From Ignavibacteria bacterium (GTDB taxonomy: Bacteria; Bacteroidota; Ignavibacteria; Ignavibacteriales; Ignavibacteriaceae), in NCBI GenBank assembly GCA_030693705.1, contig JAUYAB010000041.1:184949-248948 (forward strand): a DNA stretch of 64,000 bases. The letters are read 5' to 3'. How positions within the stretch are numbered: position 1 is the first letter of the stretch; every line of letters starts with the position of its first letter. The translations under genes and the position numbers were made by a program. Shown in pieces: positions 9,121-18,818 of this stretch. Below the pieces are notes generated by a model. The model did not search any database. It saw only the letters and a list, made by a program, of their open reading frames with translations, and was not told where the DNA came from.

Positions 9121-9191
9121 CATGGATGAATGAACATGAATGGTTGAATGTTTTTCATTAAGTCATTCAATCTTGCATCATTCATTCAATT
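9121..9191. repeat. Intergenic inverted repeat, ATGGATGAATGA family (copy 2)
   Basis: Words CATGGATGAATGA and ATGGTTGAATG on the left face CATTCAATC and CATCATTCATTCAA on the right. As with copy 1 (4261-4326), it lies between two convergent genes, so it may act as a bidirectional terminator. Confidence 0.6.
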
Positions 9192-9255
9192 TAGTTCTGG
9201 TTTAGCTGATTAGAAATTACGAATGAAATATATTCTCTCTTCTGAATTCTGTATT

Positions 9256-9951
9256 CTAACGGTTCTGTGTTTCGTGTCTTCTGTTATCGAGCAATAAAAC
9301 AAATTCTCCTTTTAGATTTTTTGCTTCAACTTCTTTTAGAATTTCCTGGGCAGAATCCCGGAAAAACTTTTCGGTTGGGAGTGTGAGATCGAAAGCAACA
9401 ACCACTCTACAATATTTCCCGAAAACTTTAACGATGTCTGCCAGCAAAGCTTTCAAACGGTAGGGAGTATCGAGAAGCGCGATCAATTCTTTTCTATTTT
9501 TTAAGTTGAACAATTCCTTCTGCCTGATTTCCTTCTTTGGGGAAAGCCATCCGTAATAATAAAATTTTTCAAAGTCCAAACCGGAACCCGTTAACGCCGG
9601 AAGGAGTGAATTCGCGCCTGGAACCGGAATTATCTGTATGCTGTAGCTGATGCAGAGATCAACTAATTTATGTCCCGGATCAGAAAAAAGGGGAGTGCCG
9701 CAATCGGAAATCAACGCGGCGGTTTCTCCTTGAACAATTCGCAGCGCAATTTCATCTGCAAAATCTTTTTCGTTATGCTCATTCATAGAGACGAGCGGTT
9801 TCTCAATTTTGAAATGAGATAGTAACCGGCGAGCTTCTTTATATTCTTCACAAATTACAAAATCAACATCGGCTAAAATTTTTAACGCTCGAAGAGTAAT
9901 ATCATCATAGTTGCCGATAGGAGTTGAGACAAGGTAAAGTTGTTTTTTCAT
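9256..9951 (-). CDS. rsmI: 16S rRNA (cytidine1402-2'-O)-methyltransferase
   Basis: Signatures of the tetrapyrrole-methylase fold used by RsmI are clear: LYLVSTPIGNYDDITLRAL at the start, then CEEYKEARRLL, ALISDCGTPLFSDPG and IPVPGANSLLPALTGSG. The enzyme 2'-O-methylates C1402 in the decoding centre of 16S rRNA. At 231 aa it is shorter than the ~280-aa E. coli protein and ends just after GEFVLLLD, so the usual C-terminal extension is missing. Such short forms occur in the family, and nothing suggests a frameshift. It is convergent with the rlmD-like gene. Confidence 0.9.
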   Translation of the reverse strand: MKKQLYLVSTPIGNYDDITLRALKILADVDFVICEEYKEARRLLSHFKIEKPLVSMNEHNEKDFADEIALRIVQGETAALISDCGTPLFSDPGHKLVDLCISYSIQIIPVPGANSLLPALTGSGLDFEKFYYYGWLSPKKEIRQKELFNLKNRKELIALLDTPYRLKALLADIVKVFGKYCRVVVAFDLTLPTEKFFRDSAQEILKEVEAKNLKGEFVLLLDNRRHETQNR

Positions 9952-10155
9952 AGTGGTAAATTACGGTTATCGTTTGTAGAAAAAAAAAGATTGTGGGGAA
10001 GAACCGCTTCCGAAAACTGAATACCATTGCCAGTTCTCACGAAAAAACGAGGCGAATAAATATCCCCAACATTTATTATTTATTTGCGCAACAAAATAAT
10101 ATAAGATAATTTGGTTTTGTCTGTTAAATATATTTTATAACAAAGGAGATATTTT

Positions 10156-10632
10156 ATGAAATGTGCGAACCACCCCTCAATGGATGCTGTAGGTACTTGT
10201 GTAGATTGCGGCAAAGGACTTTGTGTAGATTGTACTCATGCCTACTCAATTCCCATCTGCCAATCATGTAATGCTGTTCGCGTTAAAGGAGAAAAAGGGG
10301 ATCTCAACAAAAGGATCATTCTTACTTTTGTGTTCTTTGCTCTCGGTTTTTATTTCATGGTGAGTACGGCTCCAAATTTCAATATCGGAACGATAATCGC
10401 AGGAATAATAATTGGATATATTTTTGCCGGTGTTCCATGGGGTTGGCAGTTCTTAAATAAAATTACTCCAAGTATGTTTCTCTTTCTTTCGTTTGCAGGC
10501 TGGGTTGTTTATTTCTTAATTAAAACGATATTGTCATTTGCAATCGGATTTATTGTGTTACCAATAAAATTGTTCGGCATGTTTAAAGACGCTAAAAGAC
10601 TTAAAGAAATTAATCAGACTTTTACGAATTGA
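10156..10632 (+). CDS. B-box-type zinc-finger membrane protein
   Basis: This 158-aa protein starts with CANHPSMDAVGTCVDCGKGLC, then CTHAYSIPICQSC, a B-box-like pattern of Cys/His pairs that probably binds zinc on the cytoplasmic side. Three hydrophobic segments follow (residues ~55-75, ~78-98 and ~105-140). AAGGAG lies about 8 bases upstream of the ATG. B-box plus membrane segments is a common arrangement in uncharacterised bacterial proteins. No catalytic motif is visible and a role cannot be assigned. It is followed by a strong terminator and stands as a single-gene unit. Confidence 0.75.
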   Translation: MKCANHPSMDAVGTCVDCGKGLCVDCTHAYSIPICQSCNAVRVKGEKGDLNKRIILTFVFFALGFYFMVSTAPNFNIGTIIAGIIIGYIFAGVPWGWQFLNKITPSMFLFLSFAGWVVYFLIKTILSFAIGFIVLPIKLFGMFKDAKRLKEINQTFTN

Positions 10633-10641
10633 TTAAAAACT

Positions 10642-10674
10642 AAAAAGCCGGTAAAATCACTTACCGGCTTTTTT
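10642..10674 (+). terminator. Strong hairpin terminator (bidirectional)
   Basis: The arm AAAAAGCCGGTAA (10642-10654) pairs with TTACCGGCTTTTT (10661-10673), loop AATCAC. A-runs on one side and T-runs on the other let it serve both the zinc-finger gene and the convergent rsgA. Confidence 0.88.
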
Positions 10675-10696
10675 ATAATTTTAACAACCGCCGGTT

Positions 10697-11779
10697 TTAT
10701 CCCTTATCATTTTTATACTTCAGCACTGAATGAACATACTTGCCGAACTTCTTATCTTTCTGCCTTTTTTCAAGGTATGACATTTCATGATACAAAGATT
10801 CCTTATACATTTTTATATAATTCCGGTAACGTTCATCAGAAATTACTCCTTCATCTTTCCCTTTCAAAATTGCACAACCTTCCTCAATGGTGTGAGTACA
10901 GTCCTTAAAGCGACATTGATCAGCCAATGCTGCAATTTCATTAAAGGTTTCGTCTAATCCGGATTCGATCGAGATCATGCCGAGTTCGCGCATTCCGGGA
11001 TTATCCACTACGATCGCTCCATTTTCCAAAACGATAAGTTCACGGCGGGTAGTTGTATGTCTTCCTCTTCCATCTTTTTCTCTTATCGGGTTAGTTTTAT
11101 AAAGATCCTGGTGAATAAGATTATTCAGCAAGGTAGTTTTACCTACACCGGATGAACCGAGTAAACAAAAGGTTTTAAATGGAGTAAAGTAGGATTTAAT
11201 ATTTTCTATGTCGGACAGACTTGTGTTGCTAAAAACCGCCATCTTAATTTCCGGTGCGATCTTAAAAATATCATTTACTTTCTGCTCAATTTCCTCAGCA
11301 TCAAGAAGATCGCTTTTACTTAAGAAGACGACCGGAGTAATTTTACTTTCGTTTATCATTACAAGATAACGTTCCAGTCTTCTTAAATTATAGTTGTGAT
11401 CCAATGATTGTATAATGATTGCGGTATCGATATTGGCGGCGATCAGTTGGTATTCAACTTTTTTACCGGATGTTTTTCTTTTTAAGAGTGATTTGCGCGG
11501 AAAAATATCATGAATGACAGCGAAAGAATCATCATCGAATAATTGAACTTCCACCCAATCACCGACCGTAGGAAAATCCAACGGAGAATCTATGTTGAAC
11601 ATGAATCTTCCGGTTAATTCAGCTAAGATTTCATCCTTTCCGTTCGAAATAATATAATTGTTCTTATTGACGGTAACAATTCTTGCAATTTGATGGTCAC
11701 CCATTTTTGATAGATCAATGTTATCATTGTACCACTTATCAAATCCAAGCTTTTCTATTTCAACTGATATTTTGTTCAT
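10697..11779 (-). CDS. rsgA: Ribosome small-subunit biogenesis GTPase RsgA
   Basis: The 360-aa product has an N-terminal OB fold, a circularly permuted GTPase domain and a C-terminal zinc finger. The permuted order is visible: SKSDLL (G4) comes before GSSGVGKTT (G1, residues 208-216), then GRHTTTRREL (G2) and DNPGMRELG (G3). The zinc knuckle is C-x4-C-x-H-x5-C in CRFKDCTHTIEEGC. RsgA is a late 30S assembly factor whose GTP hydrolysis is stimulated by the ribosome. Length and motifs are complete. It is convergent with the zinc-finger membrane gene and 54 bp downstream of the DUF4395 gene. Confidence 0.95.
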   Translation of the reverse strand: MNKISVEIEKLGFDKWYNDNIDLSKMGDHQIARIVTVNKNNYIISNGKDEILAELTGRFMFNIDSPLDFPTVGDWVEVQLFDDDSFAVIHDIFPRKSLLKRKTSGKKVEYQLIAANIDTAIIIQSLDHNYNLRRLERYLVMINESKITPVVFLSKSDLLDAEEIEQKVNDIFKIAPEIKMAVFSNTSLSDIENIKSYFTPFKTFCLLGSSGVGKTTLLNNLIHQDLYKTNPIREKDGRGRHTTTRRELIVLENGAIVVDNPGMRELGMISIESGLDETFNEIAALADQCRFKDCTHTIEEGCAILKGKDEGVISDERYRNYIKMYKESLYHEMSYLEKRQKDKKFGKYVHSVLKYKNDKG

Positions 11780-11833
11780 TTCAATAGTTTTAAACTAAAT
11801 TAAGATCGTTCTTCGTTTCTCTTCTTATTTCAA

Positions 11834-12508
11834 TCAAGGTTTTTCCAATTTCGATTGTTCCGGCTTTTCAAGTCCGAACAAGTCATAAGGTTTTTTACTT
11901 AAATTATCATCGAACATGAAAACGGTTAAGAAAATGTAGGCGATAAATCCGAAAACGATAAGCAGTTGCGCCCATGATGTTTTCTGAATAGCCTGTTTTG
12001 ATTTTACATCGCACACTTCGCCGGGACAGTATTGCGCTTTTTCTTTGTAGAACATTGAGTAAAATTTGCAGCCGATACAAATTCCGAACGCAGTTTCAAA
12101 GAATAAAAAGATGAGGCAGATGAGACAGATAATTCCCGTTATCGGGCTGTATGCGTTCATCACCACAAGATGAATGAACATTATTCCGGCTAACACTACG
12201 CCGATTATCCATGCGAACTTTTTCTGCGCCGCGCCAACATATTCCGGTGTTTGATTCCTAACTATCAGCCGCCCGATAATTAATGACGGGGAAAATCTTG
12301 GACTGACAAAAACACGTATTACAATATCTGTTAGAAAGATTACTACCGCATATTTTAGCGGTACAAAATTCTGATTAAAAATTACAATCAGAATAGTAAT
12401 GAACATCATTAAAAATAATATTCCGGCGGCAGCCCGTATTTCTCTTTCGTTTAATACCGGGATGTCGTATCCTTCAACATCTTCGCCAAATTTGATTAGT
12501 TTGTTCAT
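11834..12508 (-). CDS. DUF4395 family membrane protein
   Basis: The 224-aa protein has four to six hydrophobic segments. The family-typical pieces VSPRFSPSLIIGRLIV and ETAFGICIGCKFYSMF are present, the latter containing the conserved Cys pair. The DUF4395 family is widespread in Bacteroidota and Actinobacteria and sometimes sits near rhodanese or thioredoxin genes; its activity is unknown. A C-terminal Lys/Pro/Glu-rich tail follows the last membrane segment. It probably shares a transcript with rsgA downstream. Confidence 0.8.
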   Translation of the reverse strand: MNKLIKFGEDVEGYDIPVLNEREIRAAAGILFLMMFITILIVIFNQNFVPLKYAVVIFLTDIVIRVFVSPRFSPSLIIGRLIVRNQTPEYVGAAQKKFAWIIGVVLAGIMFIHLVVMNAYSPITGIICLICLIFLFFETAFGICIGCKFYSMFYKEKAQYCPGEVCDVKSKQAIQKTSWAQLLIVFGFIAYIFLTVFMFDDNLSKKPYDLFGLEKPEQSKLEKP

Positions 12509-12663
12509 TAATTGTCCTTTTACTTTGTTCTTATTGTTTCCGACTTGGCTGAAGTTTATTTAAATAATGTTGTTTATAATCTATACTACTTAAAAAGCAA
12601 TTTTGACACAACAGGAGCTGATTGAGAATTAAGTGGTACTTGGTTCTATGCTTATCTAAGAGA

Positions 12664-13200
12664 TTAGTTGAGCAATGTTACACCTTTTGGATTAGATTCC
12701 ACCCATTTTTTTTCAATGTCCTTTGACACTTTACGAAGAAGGGTGTTTTCATAATCACACAAACAACGGCCACATTCATTACATAAAAAGTATTTGCAAT
12801 TTGTTTTTTGACATTTTTTATTACCAAGCCACAACTCGCTAATCTTATACTTAAAATAATGATTCTGTTTCACAGAAGTTTTGACGGATCTAATTGGTGT
12901 ATAACAATACCAACAATGGCTTGAGTATACAATCGTTTCAGAAATGATCATATCCTCTACTTTTGTAATAATTTTACTCCAGTTGGTTTTAAACCAATTC
13001 GGAACTAATGATTTTATTTTTGCTAATAAGCGATAGAAGAATTGTTGGACTTTTTTATTTGGTTCAACCTTGAATTTCAGGCCACAAGTATGACACGATA
13101 AAATCTTAATGCCATCCCGAACAGCAATCATATTTGTGCATCTTGGACAATATATTTCGACTAATAATTCTTTCTTAACAATTTCTGTCATCATCACCAC
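12664..13200 (-). CDS. Double zinc-ribbon protein, unknown
   Basis: This 178-aa protein is not recognised as a named family. An N-terminal zinc ribbon is seen as YCPRCTNMI...LSCHTCGLKF (C-x2-C, 16-residue gap, C-x2-C). A second cluster lies further on: HCWYCYTPI, then CQKTNCKYFLCNECGRCLC. The middle is basic with an amphipathic stretch. Several ATGs lie at the start (M1, M3, M4); the exact one is uncertain. It may bind nucleic acid or serve as a scaffold, but this is a guess from the ribbons. It is isolated by ~150-200 bp on both sides. Confidence 0.6.
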   Translation of the reverse strand: MVMMTEIVKKELLVEIYCPRCTNMIAVRDGIKILSCHTCGLKFKVEPNKKVQQFFYRLLAKIKSLVPNWFKTNWSKIITKVEDMIISETIVYSSHCWYCYTPIRSVKTSVKQNHYFKYKISELWLGNKKCQKTNCKYFLCNECGRCLCDYENTLLRKVSKDIEKKWVESNPKGVTLLN

Positions 13201-13395
13201 CTAACCAATGGAGTTGGGTCAAAACCAAAGCCACAATACTTCATTTATTAATTATATTTTTAAATAGATCAAACTTTCATTTACTAATTTACGCCGAAAA
13301 ACAAAAGCGAAGCGAAACTACAAACTTTTAGACTATACAAAAGTCGGATGCGAAAACGCTTTCGGAAAGAGTCATCGGCTACTTGCGTATTTAAT

Positions 13396-13986
13396 TTATA
13401 GTTTAAACCTCGCTTTTATTATGGAAAGCTTTTTTTTATCATTCTCCATTTTTTGTATAAAACATTTCTGATATTCACACATATCTAATGTAAATTTCTT
13501 AAAAAGTGACCAATAAATACTTTCTCGATTAAATTCACTCGATGAGGTTTCTCTCGTGTTATTAAAAAACCAAAAATTATTACTTTCCCAAATACGGATT
13601 GCGTGATAAGCAAACATATAAAAGGCAACTTCTTTTTTTATAAGTCCACTATTAACCATTAAGGCAAGTTCTTCATAAAAGCCAAGAAATTTTAGCTTAA
13701 TCTTGTAAGGTAAATTTCTAAGTCTCTCATCGTCTGTTTCAAGTAATAAAAACAATTCTTGAAATTCAGGATTATCAACGTATCTTTCTCTCATTCTTAA
13801 AAATTGTTCACTTCGTTTTTGCAACAACCCTTTTTTATATTGAAACAAACCAAATATTAAAGTTATGAGCCCTACAAGGGCTAAAATAAACGATGCAATA
13901 TCTTTAAAATCTATTGAAGAAGATTGACTTTGAAGATTTTGCTTAGCTTGACATAAGATTAATATAAATGACATATTTTCACTCAA
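13396..13986 (-). CDS. Membrane-anchored helical protein of unknown function
   Basis: The 196-aa protein has one hydrophobic segment (residues ~30-48, SFILALVGLITLIFGLF) followed by a charged cytoplasmic domain. The domain has the recognisable pattern RMRERYVDNPEFQELF, then FLGFYEELALMVNSGLIKKEV and ...WESNNFWF. I have seen this pattern (FYEELALMVNSGLI, DUF4760-like) in many uncharacterised bacterial proteins. Those short proteins often travel in accessory regions. No catalytic residues are obvious. It lies between the zinc-ribbon gene and the toxin-antitoxin pair, all leftward. Confidence 0.6.
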   Translation of the reverse strand: MSENMSFILILCQAKQNLQSQSSSIDFKDIASFILALVGLITLIFGLFQYKKGLLQKRSEQFLRMRERYVDNPEFQELFLLLETDDERLRNLPYKIKLKFLGFYEELALMVNSGLIKKEVAFYMFAYHAIRIWESNNFWFFNNTRETSSSEFNRESIYWSLFKKFTLDMCEYQKCFIQKMENDKKKLSIIKARFKL

Positions 13987-14150
13987 AATTATTTCTGGCG
14001 GCCTATTACTCGTCCTACACTGAATTGGTTTCTGGGGAATGGTCTATCACTAACAAAGAAATAGAACCTCCCGGATCGCTAATTATTTACCTAAGAAAAC
14101 TTAAAAAGAAATCGTTTTAGTAACAATAGGTTGTCGTACTACCAAACTTA

Positions 14151-14417
14151 TTAAACTTCTTTGAACTTACCTGCAACATATTTATGAATGATACTTGCTA
14201 CTAAAGTTTGATACGGTAATCCTTCTTCTAACGATTTAGCCTTCAAATTTGATAAATCTTTTTCTGATAGCCGGACATTAATTCTTCTGTTTTTTAACGC
14301 TGTGTTCCTTGCAATCAGTTGGTATTCGATTTTCTTTTTGTCTAAATCTTTAACCGGTACCCATTCGTCATTTTCGTAGGATTCAAGTAATTCCTTTTCT
14401 TCCTTATCTAAATTCAT
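14151..14417 (-). CDS. Ribbon-helix-helix antitoxin (CopG/BrnA-like)
   Basis: In this 88-aa protein, residues ~45-85 carry RRINVRLSEKDLSNLKAKSLEEGLPYQTLVASIIHKY. That is the beta-strand plus two-helix pattern of MetJ/Arc/CopG repressors, including the conserved G-L-P-Y-Q-T turn. The start overlaps the stop of the upstream toxin-like gene by 4 bases, the arrangement expected of a toxin-first type II pair (as in brnTA). It is expected to neutralise the toxin and repress the joint promoter (family knowledge). Confidence 0.82.
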   Translation of the reverse strand: MNLDKEEKELLESYENDEWVPVKDLDKKKIEYQLIARNTALKNRRINVRLSEKDLSNLKAKSLEEGLPYQTLVASIIHKYVAGKFKEV

Positions 14418-14692
14418 ATTACACCTTTAATATATTTCTTTGTCGCTTTACGGCTCGGGATAATTGTTTTTAAAAATACTCTTTCTTCATCCTCAACAAA
14501 TGGGACTAAATAGGCATAGTTTTCATATTCAACAACATAAATCTGTTGATCGCCATATTTCCCGGAATTTGGATGCTCAATTACAGCCAATAAACTTCCC
14601 ATTTCTATTTGACTGACGATTATTTCGAATGAAATACCGCGATCTTTTTTAAGAAGCTCATTCTTTTCTTCGTTCCAATCAAAATATTTCAT
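14414..14692 (-). CDS. BrnT-like type II toxin
   Basis: The 92-aa product begins YFDWNEEKNELLKKDRGISFEIIVSQIEMG, matching the opening of BrnT (COG2929: FxWDxxKNxxNxxKHGI). It continues with YVVEYENYAYLVPFVEDEERVFLKTIIPSRKATKKY, the BrnT strand-strand-R/K-T-I-P-S ending. BrnT toxins are ribonucleases of the RelE fold. The motif is diverged (DRGI for KHGI), so this is a relative rather than classical BrnT. The 4-base overlap with the downstream antitoxin supports the pairing. Confidence 0.78.
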   Translation of the reverse strand: MKYFDWNEEKNELLKKDRGISFEIIVSQIEMGSLLAVIEHPNSGKYGDQQIYVVEYENYAYLVPFVEDEERVFLKTIIPSRKATKKYIKGVI

Positions 14693-14800
14693 TTAAAGCT
14701 AATTTTTTATTTACAAGTTAATAAAAATGGATGCCTATTGTCAACCCATCTTTTGCTTTATTTAAGGCAGTTACTATCTCACCGATCAGAAAGAGGGGGA

Positions 14801-14932
14801 AGTCAAAAGTCAGCAGTCAGCAGTCAAAAGTCAAAAGTCAAAAGATCACTCTAAACAACCGAACCACCTGCCTACTGCGAATTGCCCACTGCTGACTGCC
14901 GACCGCTGACTGCCGATTGCCAACTGCCGACT
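14801..14932. repeat. Degenerate short-repeat tract, GTCAGCAGTC/GTCAAAAGTC and its complement
   Basis: From 14801 to ~14844 the words GTCAAAAG and GTCAGCA alternate in tandem. From ~14871 to 14932 the complementary words GACTGCTGAC/TGACTGCCGA appear, so the two halves are inverted relative to each other. It fills much of the 316-bp gap (14693-15008) before lepA; the rest is ordinary AT-rich spacer with no gene seen. Confidence 0.75.
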
Positions 14933-15008
14933 TCCCACCACCCGCCACACTCCGGTATTTTATCCCGCGCGCTTTATCTTTATATTTGCATTCAATTAAA
15001 AGGAACAT

Positions 15009-16802
15009 ATGGAAAACATTCGGAACTTTTGCATTATCGCTCATATTGACCACGGAAAGTCCACAATTGCGGACGCTCTGCTGGAATTTACGGGTACGGT
15101 TAGCCAGCGTGAAGCAAAAGCGCAATTACTTGACGACATGGATTTGGAACGCGAAAGAGGAATTACGATAAAGTCTCACGCAATCCAGATGAATTATAAA
15201 GCTAAAAACGGTACAGATTATAAATTAAATTTAATAGATACACCCGGTCATGTGGACTTTTCCTACGAAGTTTCCCGCTCGTTAGCTGCCTGTGAAGGAG
15301 CGGTGTTAATCGTTGATGCGGCGCAGGGAGTTGAAGCTCAAACAATCAGCAATCTTTATCTTGCACTCGATGCGGGACTTGAGATTATTCCAGTTTTAAA
15401 TAAGATTGATCTTCCCAGCGCGGAAGTTGATAAAGTAAAAGGACAGGTAATTGATCTTATCGGCTGTAACGATAGCGATATTATTCTTGCCAGCGCTAAA
15501 GCAAGGATCGGGATTGAAGAAATACTTGAAGCTGTTATCAAGCGTATTCCCGCTCCAACGGGTGATGAAACAAAACCGTTGCAAGCGCTAATATTTGATT
15601 CCGTTTTCGATCAGTATAGAGGAGCAATTGCTTACGTGCGTGTTTTTAATGGAACGCTAAAAGAAAAGCAGAAGATAAAATTCTTTGCACACGATAAAGA
15701 ATATGAGACGGAAGATATCGGCATTCTGGGAATGAAGAAGATCAGGACCGGTGAACTTTCCGCCGGAAACGTCGGTTATATGATCACCGGAATTAAAGAT
15801 GTGAACGATACAAAAGTCGGCGATACCGTTACTTTAGCCAAGCATGGAGCCACTGAAAGGCTTCCCGGTTATAAAGAAGTTAAGCCGATGGTTTACAGCG
15901 GATTGTATCCAACGAACACTGAAGAGTTTGAAAATTTACGGGATGCGCTTGAAAAATTTCGTTTAAATGATTCCGCACTGGTGTATGAGCCTGAAACTTC
16001 TGCCGCTCTTGGATTTGGTTTTCGCTGCGGATTCCTGGGACTTCTCCACATGGAAATTGTGCAGGAAAGATTGTACCGCGAATTTAATCAATCAATTATA
16101 ACAACCCTTCCAAACGTTGAGTATATCGTTTATAAAAAGAATGGTACGAAACTTACGGTTGATAATCCCGCAACAATGCCAATTGTTGGCGATATTGAAT
16201 TGATCGAAGAACCTTTTATGAAAGCGCAGATAGTTACTCCAAGCGAGTACGTTGGCAACATTATGAAATTGGCGATGGACAAACGGGGTGTTTATAAAAA
16301 CACCACCTATCTTGACCCAACCCGCGCCGATCTTCAATTTGAATTTCCACTTTCGGAAATTATTTTCGATTTTTACGATAAGCTTAAATCAACTACACGC
16401 GGTTATGCTTCATTCGATTATGAATATATCGGTTACAAAGAAGCTGATCTTGTTAAACTTGATATTCTGCTAAACGGCGAAACGGTTGACGCACTTTCGA
16501 TGATTGTTCACCGCAGCAAATCATTTGATTGGGGAAGAAAAGTTTGTGAAAAGTTAAAAGATCTGATCCCGCGCCAGTTGTTTGAAATTTCTATTCAGGC
16601 AGCTATTGGTGCTAAGATCATTTCAAGATCAACCGTAAAGGCAATGCGGAAGAACGTGCTTGCAAAATGTTACGGCGGTGATATTTCGCGTAAAAGAAAA
16701 TTACTCGAAAAGCAAAAAGAAGGAAAGAAGAGAATGAAGCAAGTCGGGAACGTAGAAATTCCCCAGGAAGCTTTTCTTGCCGTTCTCCAAATTGAAGATT
16801 GA
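15009..16802 (+). CDS. lepA: Elongation factor 4 (LepA), ribosome back-translocase
   Basis: The 597-aa length is exact for LepA. The GTPase motifs are [25 protein letters not shown] and NKIDLP. Domain III/V signatures follow ([18 protein letters not shown]), and the LepA-specific C-terminal domain includes [20 protein letters not shown]. It is a translational GTPase acting on the ribosome, dispensable in many bacteria but conserved. AAAGGAACAT precedes the ATG. The subtilase gene begins 17 bp downstream in the same direction, so the two are probably cotranscribed. Confidence 0.97.
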   Translation: MENIRNFCIIAHIDHGKSTIADALLEFTGTVSQREAKAQLLDDMDLERERGITIKSHAIQMNYKAKNGTDYKLNLIDTPGHVDFSYEVSRSLAACEGAVLIVDAAQGVEAQTISNLYLALDAGLEIIPVLNKIDLPSAEVDKVKGQVIDLIGCNDSDIILASAKARIGIEEILEAVIKRIPAPTGDETKPLQALIFDSVFDQYRGAIAYVRVFNGTLKEKQKIKFFAHDKEYETEDIGILGMKKIRTGELSAGNVGYMITGIKDVNDTKVGDTVTLAKHGATERLPGYKEVKPMVYSGLYPTNTEEFENLRDALEKFRLNDSALVYEPETSAALGFGFRCGFLGLLHMEIVQERLYREFNQSIITTLPNVEYIVYKKNGTKLTVDNPATMPIVGDIELIEEPFMKAQIVTPSEYVGNIMKLAMDKRGVYKNTTYLDPTRADLQFEFPLSEIIFDFYDKLKSTTRGYASFDYEYIGYKEADLVKLDILLNGETVDALSMIVHRSKSFDWGRKVCEKLKDLIPRQLFEISIQAAIGAKIISRSTVKAMRKNVLAKCYGGDISRKRKLLEKQKEGKKRMKQVGNVEIPQEAFLAVLQIED

Positions 16803-16819
16803 TGTAAAGGAAAAATGTT

Positions 16820-18817
16820 ATGAGAAAAATTATCTTTGCGATATGCGTTGTTGGCTTAACAACCTTTTCGATTTCCGCTCAGCAGAAGTATATGGTTTAC
16901 TTTAAAGATAAAGGAATTGCAAATCAAACTTCTTTGCAGAAAACTTCCCAAGCTTATTCTGAAGCAGTTCAATCGCTGTCCGAAAGAAGCATCCAGCGGA
17001 GAATAAAACACCGCGGCGCAGAAAATTTTATAACGTTTGAAGATGTTCCTCTTTATCAACCATACATTACCGAACTCGAAAACTCTGGCGCTAAAATCTG
17101 GAATAAATTAAAATGGTTCAACGCCGTTTCTCTCTTTGCCGAAAAAGAACAGATCGCAGAGATTTCTTCACTTCCGTTTGTAGAAAAAGTTGAAGCCGTA
17201 CAGATTCTTTCTTATAAAAAAGATAAGATAGAAGAACAATCTCCCAAAAGTTTTGAAAAAACTTCTTTAGATAACACTGCGCTTGCTTACGATTATGGCA
17301 GTTCTTTAGGGCAATATGCTCTTTCTAAAATTCCACAAGTGCATGCAAAAGGGATAACGGGAGACAGTGTTGTCGTTGGGATTTTTGATTCCGGTTTCCG
17401 TTGGAAACTTATTGAATCGCTCGTCTCGAGAAAAGTTATTGCCGAATATGATTTTGTTTTTCACGATAACAACACCGCAAATGAAACCGGAGATGTTGGC
17501 GGGCAGGATAGTCATGGTACTTCTATCTTTTCTCTTGTTGGTGGATTCAAGGAAGGTAGAATTGTTGCCCCGGCATTCAATGCTTCATTCATTCTTGCAA
17601 AAACGGAATACATAGGAAGCGAAACGCATGTCGAAGAAGATAATTACGCCGCCGCATTACAGTGGATGGACAGCATTGGAGTTGATATTACCACAAGTTC
17701 ACTGGGTTATAACGAGTTTGATCCTTCAACTTTTTCTTATGCTTATTCCGATATGAACGGGAAAACCACAGTAGTTACAAAAGCAGTTGAACTTGCGTTT
17801 ACACAATTTGGTATTTCAACCTTTACTTCCGCCGGAAACGATGGAAATAGTGCGTGGCATTATATCGGCGCTCCGGCAGACGGTTTTAATGTTATTGCTG
17901 TTGGTTCTGTTTCAAACACTAATATCAAAGCCGGTTCCAGTTCTTTTGGACCTTCTTATGACGGGAGAATAAAACCTGAAATAGTTACCCAGGGCGTTTT
18001 AGATTATGCAGCAAGCGTTTCCGGGACTTCAACAAGCGCTTACGGAACCGTGAGCGGAACTTCCGCCGCGGCGCCGATTGCCGCCGGAATAGGTGCGCAG
18101 CTTTTATCTGTTTATCCTCATCTAACTAATGTTCAAATAAGACAAATTTTATTGGCAACTGCGGGGAATGCTTCTTCGCCGAATAACGAAATTGGTTACG
18201 GACTTCTTTCATCGCTTAAAGCGGTTGCGTATCCCAACTTAAAAAAAGTTGATCAGACTTACTCGATCAATAAATGTTTTGAGAGCGAAAATATCTTAGC
18301 TCAAACGGTTCTGCTTCATCTAATAAACGGAACACAAACCGCTGATCTTCCGATGACTCTTGGACAAAAGGGAATATTCTCTTCCTCCATTCCCTCTTAT
18401 GGTGATGGGGATGTTCTTCAATTTTATTTTACATACTCACATAGCAGCCAGAATATTATTCGGGAACCAGCCAATGGAAAATTTTTCGAAACTACTTATG
18501 GCAAACTACTTGTCACATCGATAAGTGATGAAGTGCCGGAATCATATAACTTGAAGCAGAATTATCCTAATCCCTTTAATCTTGCAACCTCAATAACTTT
18601 TTTTGCTGTCGATAGTTCTCCTGTTGAACTTTCGATTTATGATGTGCTTGGCAAAAAAGTTGCAACACTCTACAACGGAATTCCGAAAATTGGTAAGAAT
18701 GTTGAACAATGGAACGGAGAGAACAACTTCGGTCTGGTGCAGGCAAGCGGAATTTATTTTTACGTTTTAAGAAACGAGAATAAAATTCAAGCAAAGAAAA
18801 TGGTGCTGCTGAAGTAA
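16820..18817 (+). CDS. Secreted subtilisin-like serine peptidase (S8) with type IX sorting domain
   Basis: The 665-aa protein has a signal peptide (residues 1-20), a propeptide-like region, then the S8 domain with triad D190 (GIFDSGF), H232 (DSHGTS) and S415 (SGTSAAAP). The last ~85 residues form a T9SS type A sorting domain, with NYPNPFN, YDVLGKKV, SGIYFYVL and a basic KK end. It is therefore exported by Sec, then across the outer membrane by the type IX system, and likely anchored at the cell surface. It is complete. Its stop lies one base from the stop of the convergent AbiEii-like gene. Confidence 0.93.
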   Translation: MRKIIFAICVVGLTTFSISAQQKYMVYFKDKGIANQTSLQKTSQAYSEAVQSLSERSIQRRIKHRGAENFITFEDVPLYQPYITELENSGAKIWNKLKWFNAVSLFAEKEQIAEISSLPFVEKVEAVQILSYKKDKIEEQSPKSFEKTSLDNTALAYDYGSSLGQYALSKIPQVHAKGITGDSVVVGIFDSGFRWKLIESLVSRKVIAEYDFVFHDNNTANETGDVGGQDSHGTSIFSLVGGFKEGRIVAPAFNASFILAKTEYIGSETHVEEDNYAAALQWMDSIGVDITTSSLGYNEFDPSTFSYAYSDMNGKTTVVTKAVELAFTQFGISTFTSAGNDGNSAWHYIGAPADGFNVIAVGSVSNTNIKAGSSSFGPSYDGRIKPEIVTQGVLDYAASVSGTSTSAYGTVSGTSAAAPIAAGIGAQLLSVYPHLTNVQIRQILLATAGNASSPNNEIGYGLLSSLKAVAYPNLKKVDQTYSINKCFESENILAQTVLLHLINGTQTADLPMTLGQKGIFSSSIPSYGDGDVLQFYFTYSHSSQNIIREPANGKFFETTYGKLLVTSISDEVPESYNLKQNYPNPFNLATSITFFAVDSSPVELSIYDVLGKKVATLYNGIPKIGKNVEQWNGENNFGLVQASGIYFYVLRNENKIQAKKMVLLK

Positions 18818-18818
18818 T

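Noticed and set aside
14801..14932. Possible CRISPR or origin iterons
   Set aside because: Words are 7-10 bp, irregular and inverted in the second half; no replication gene nearby.
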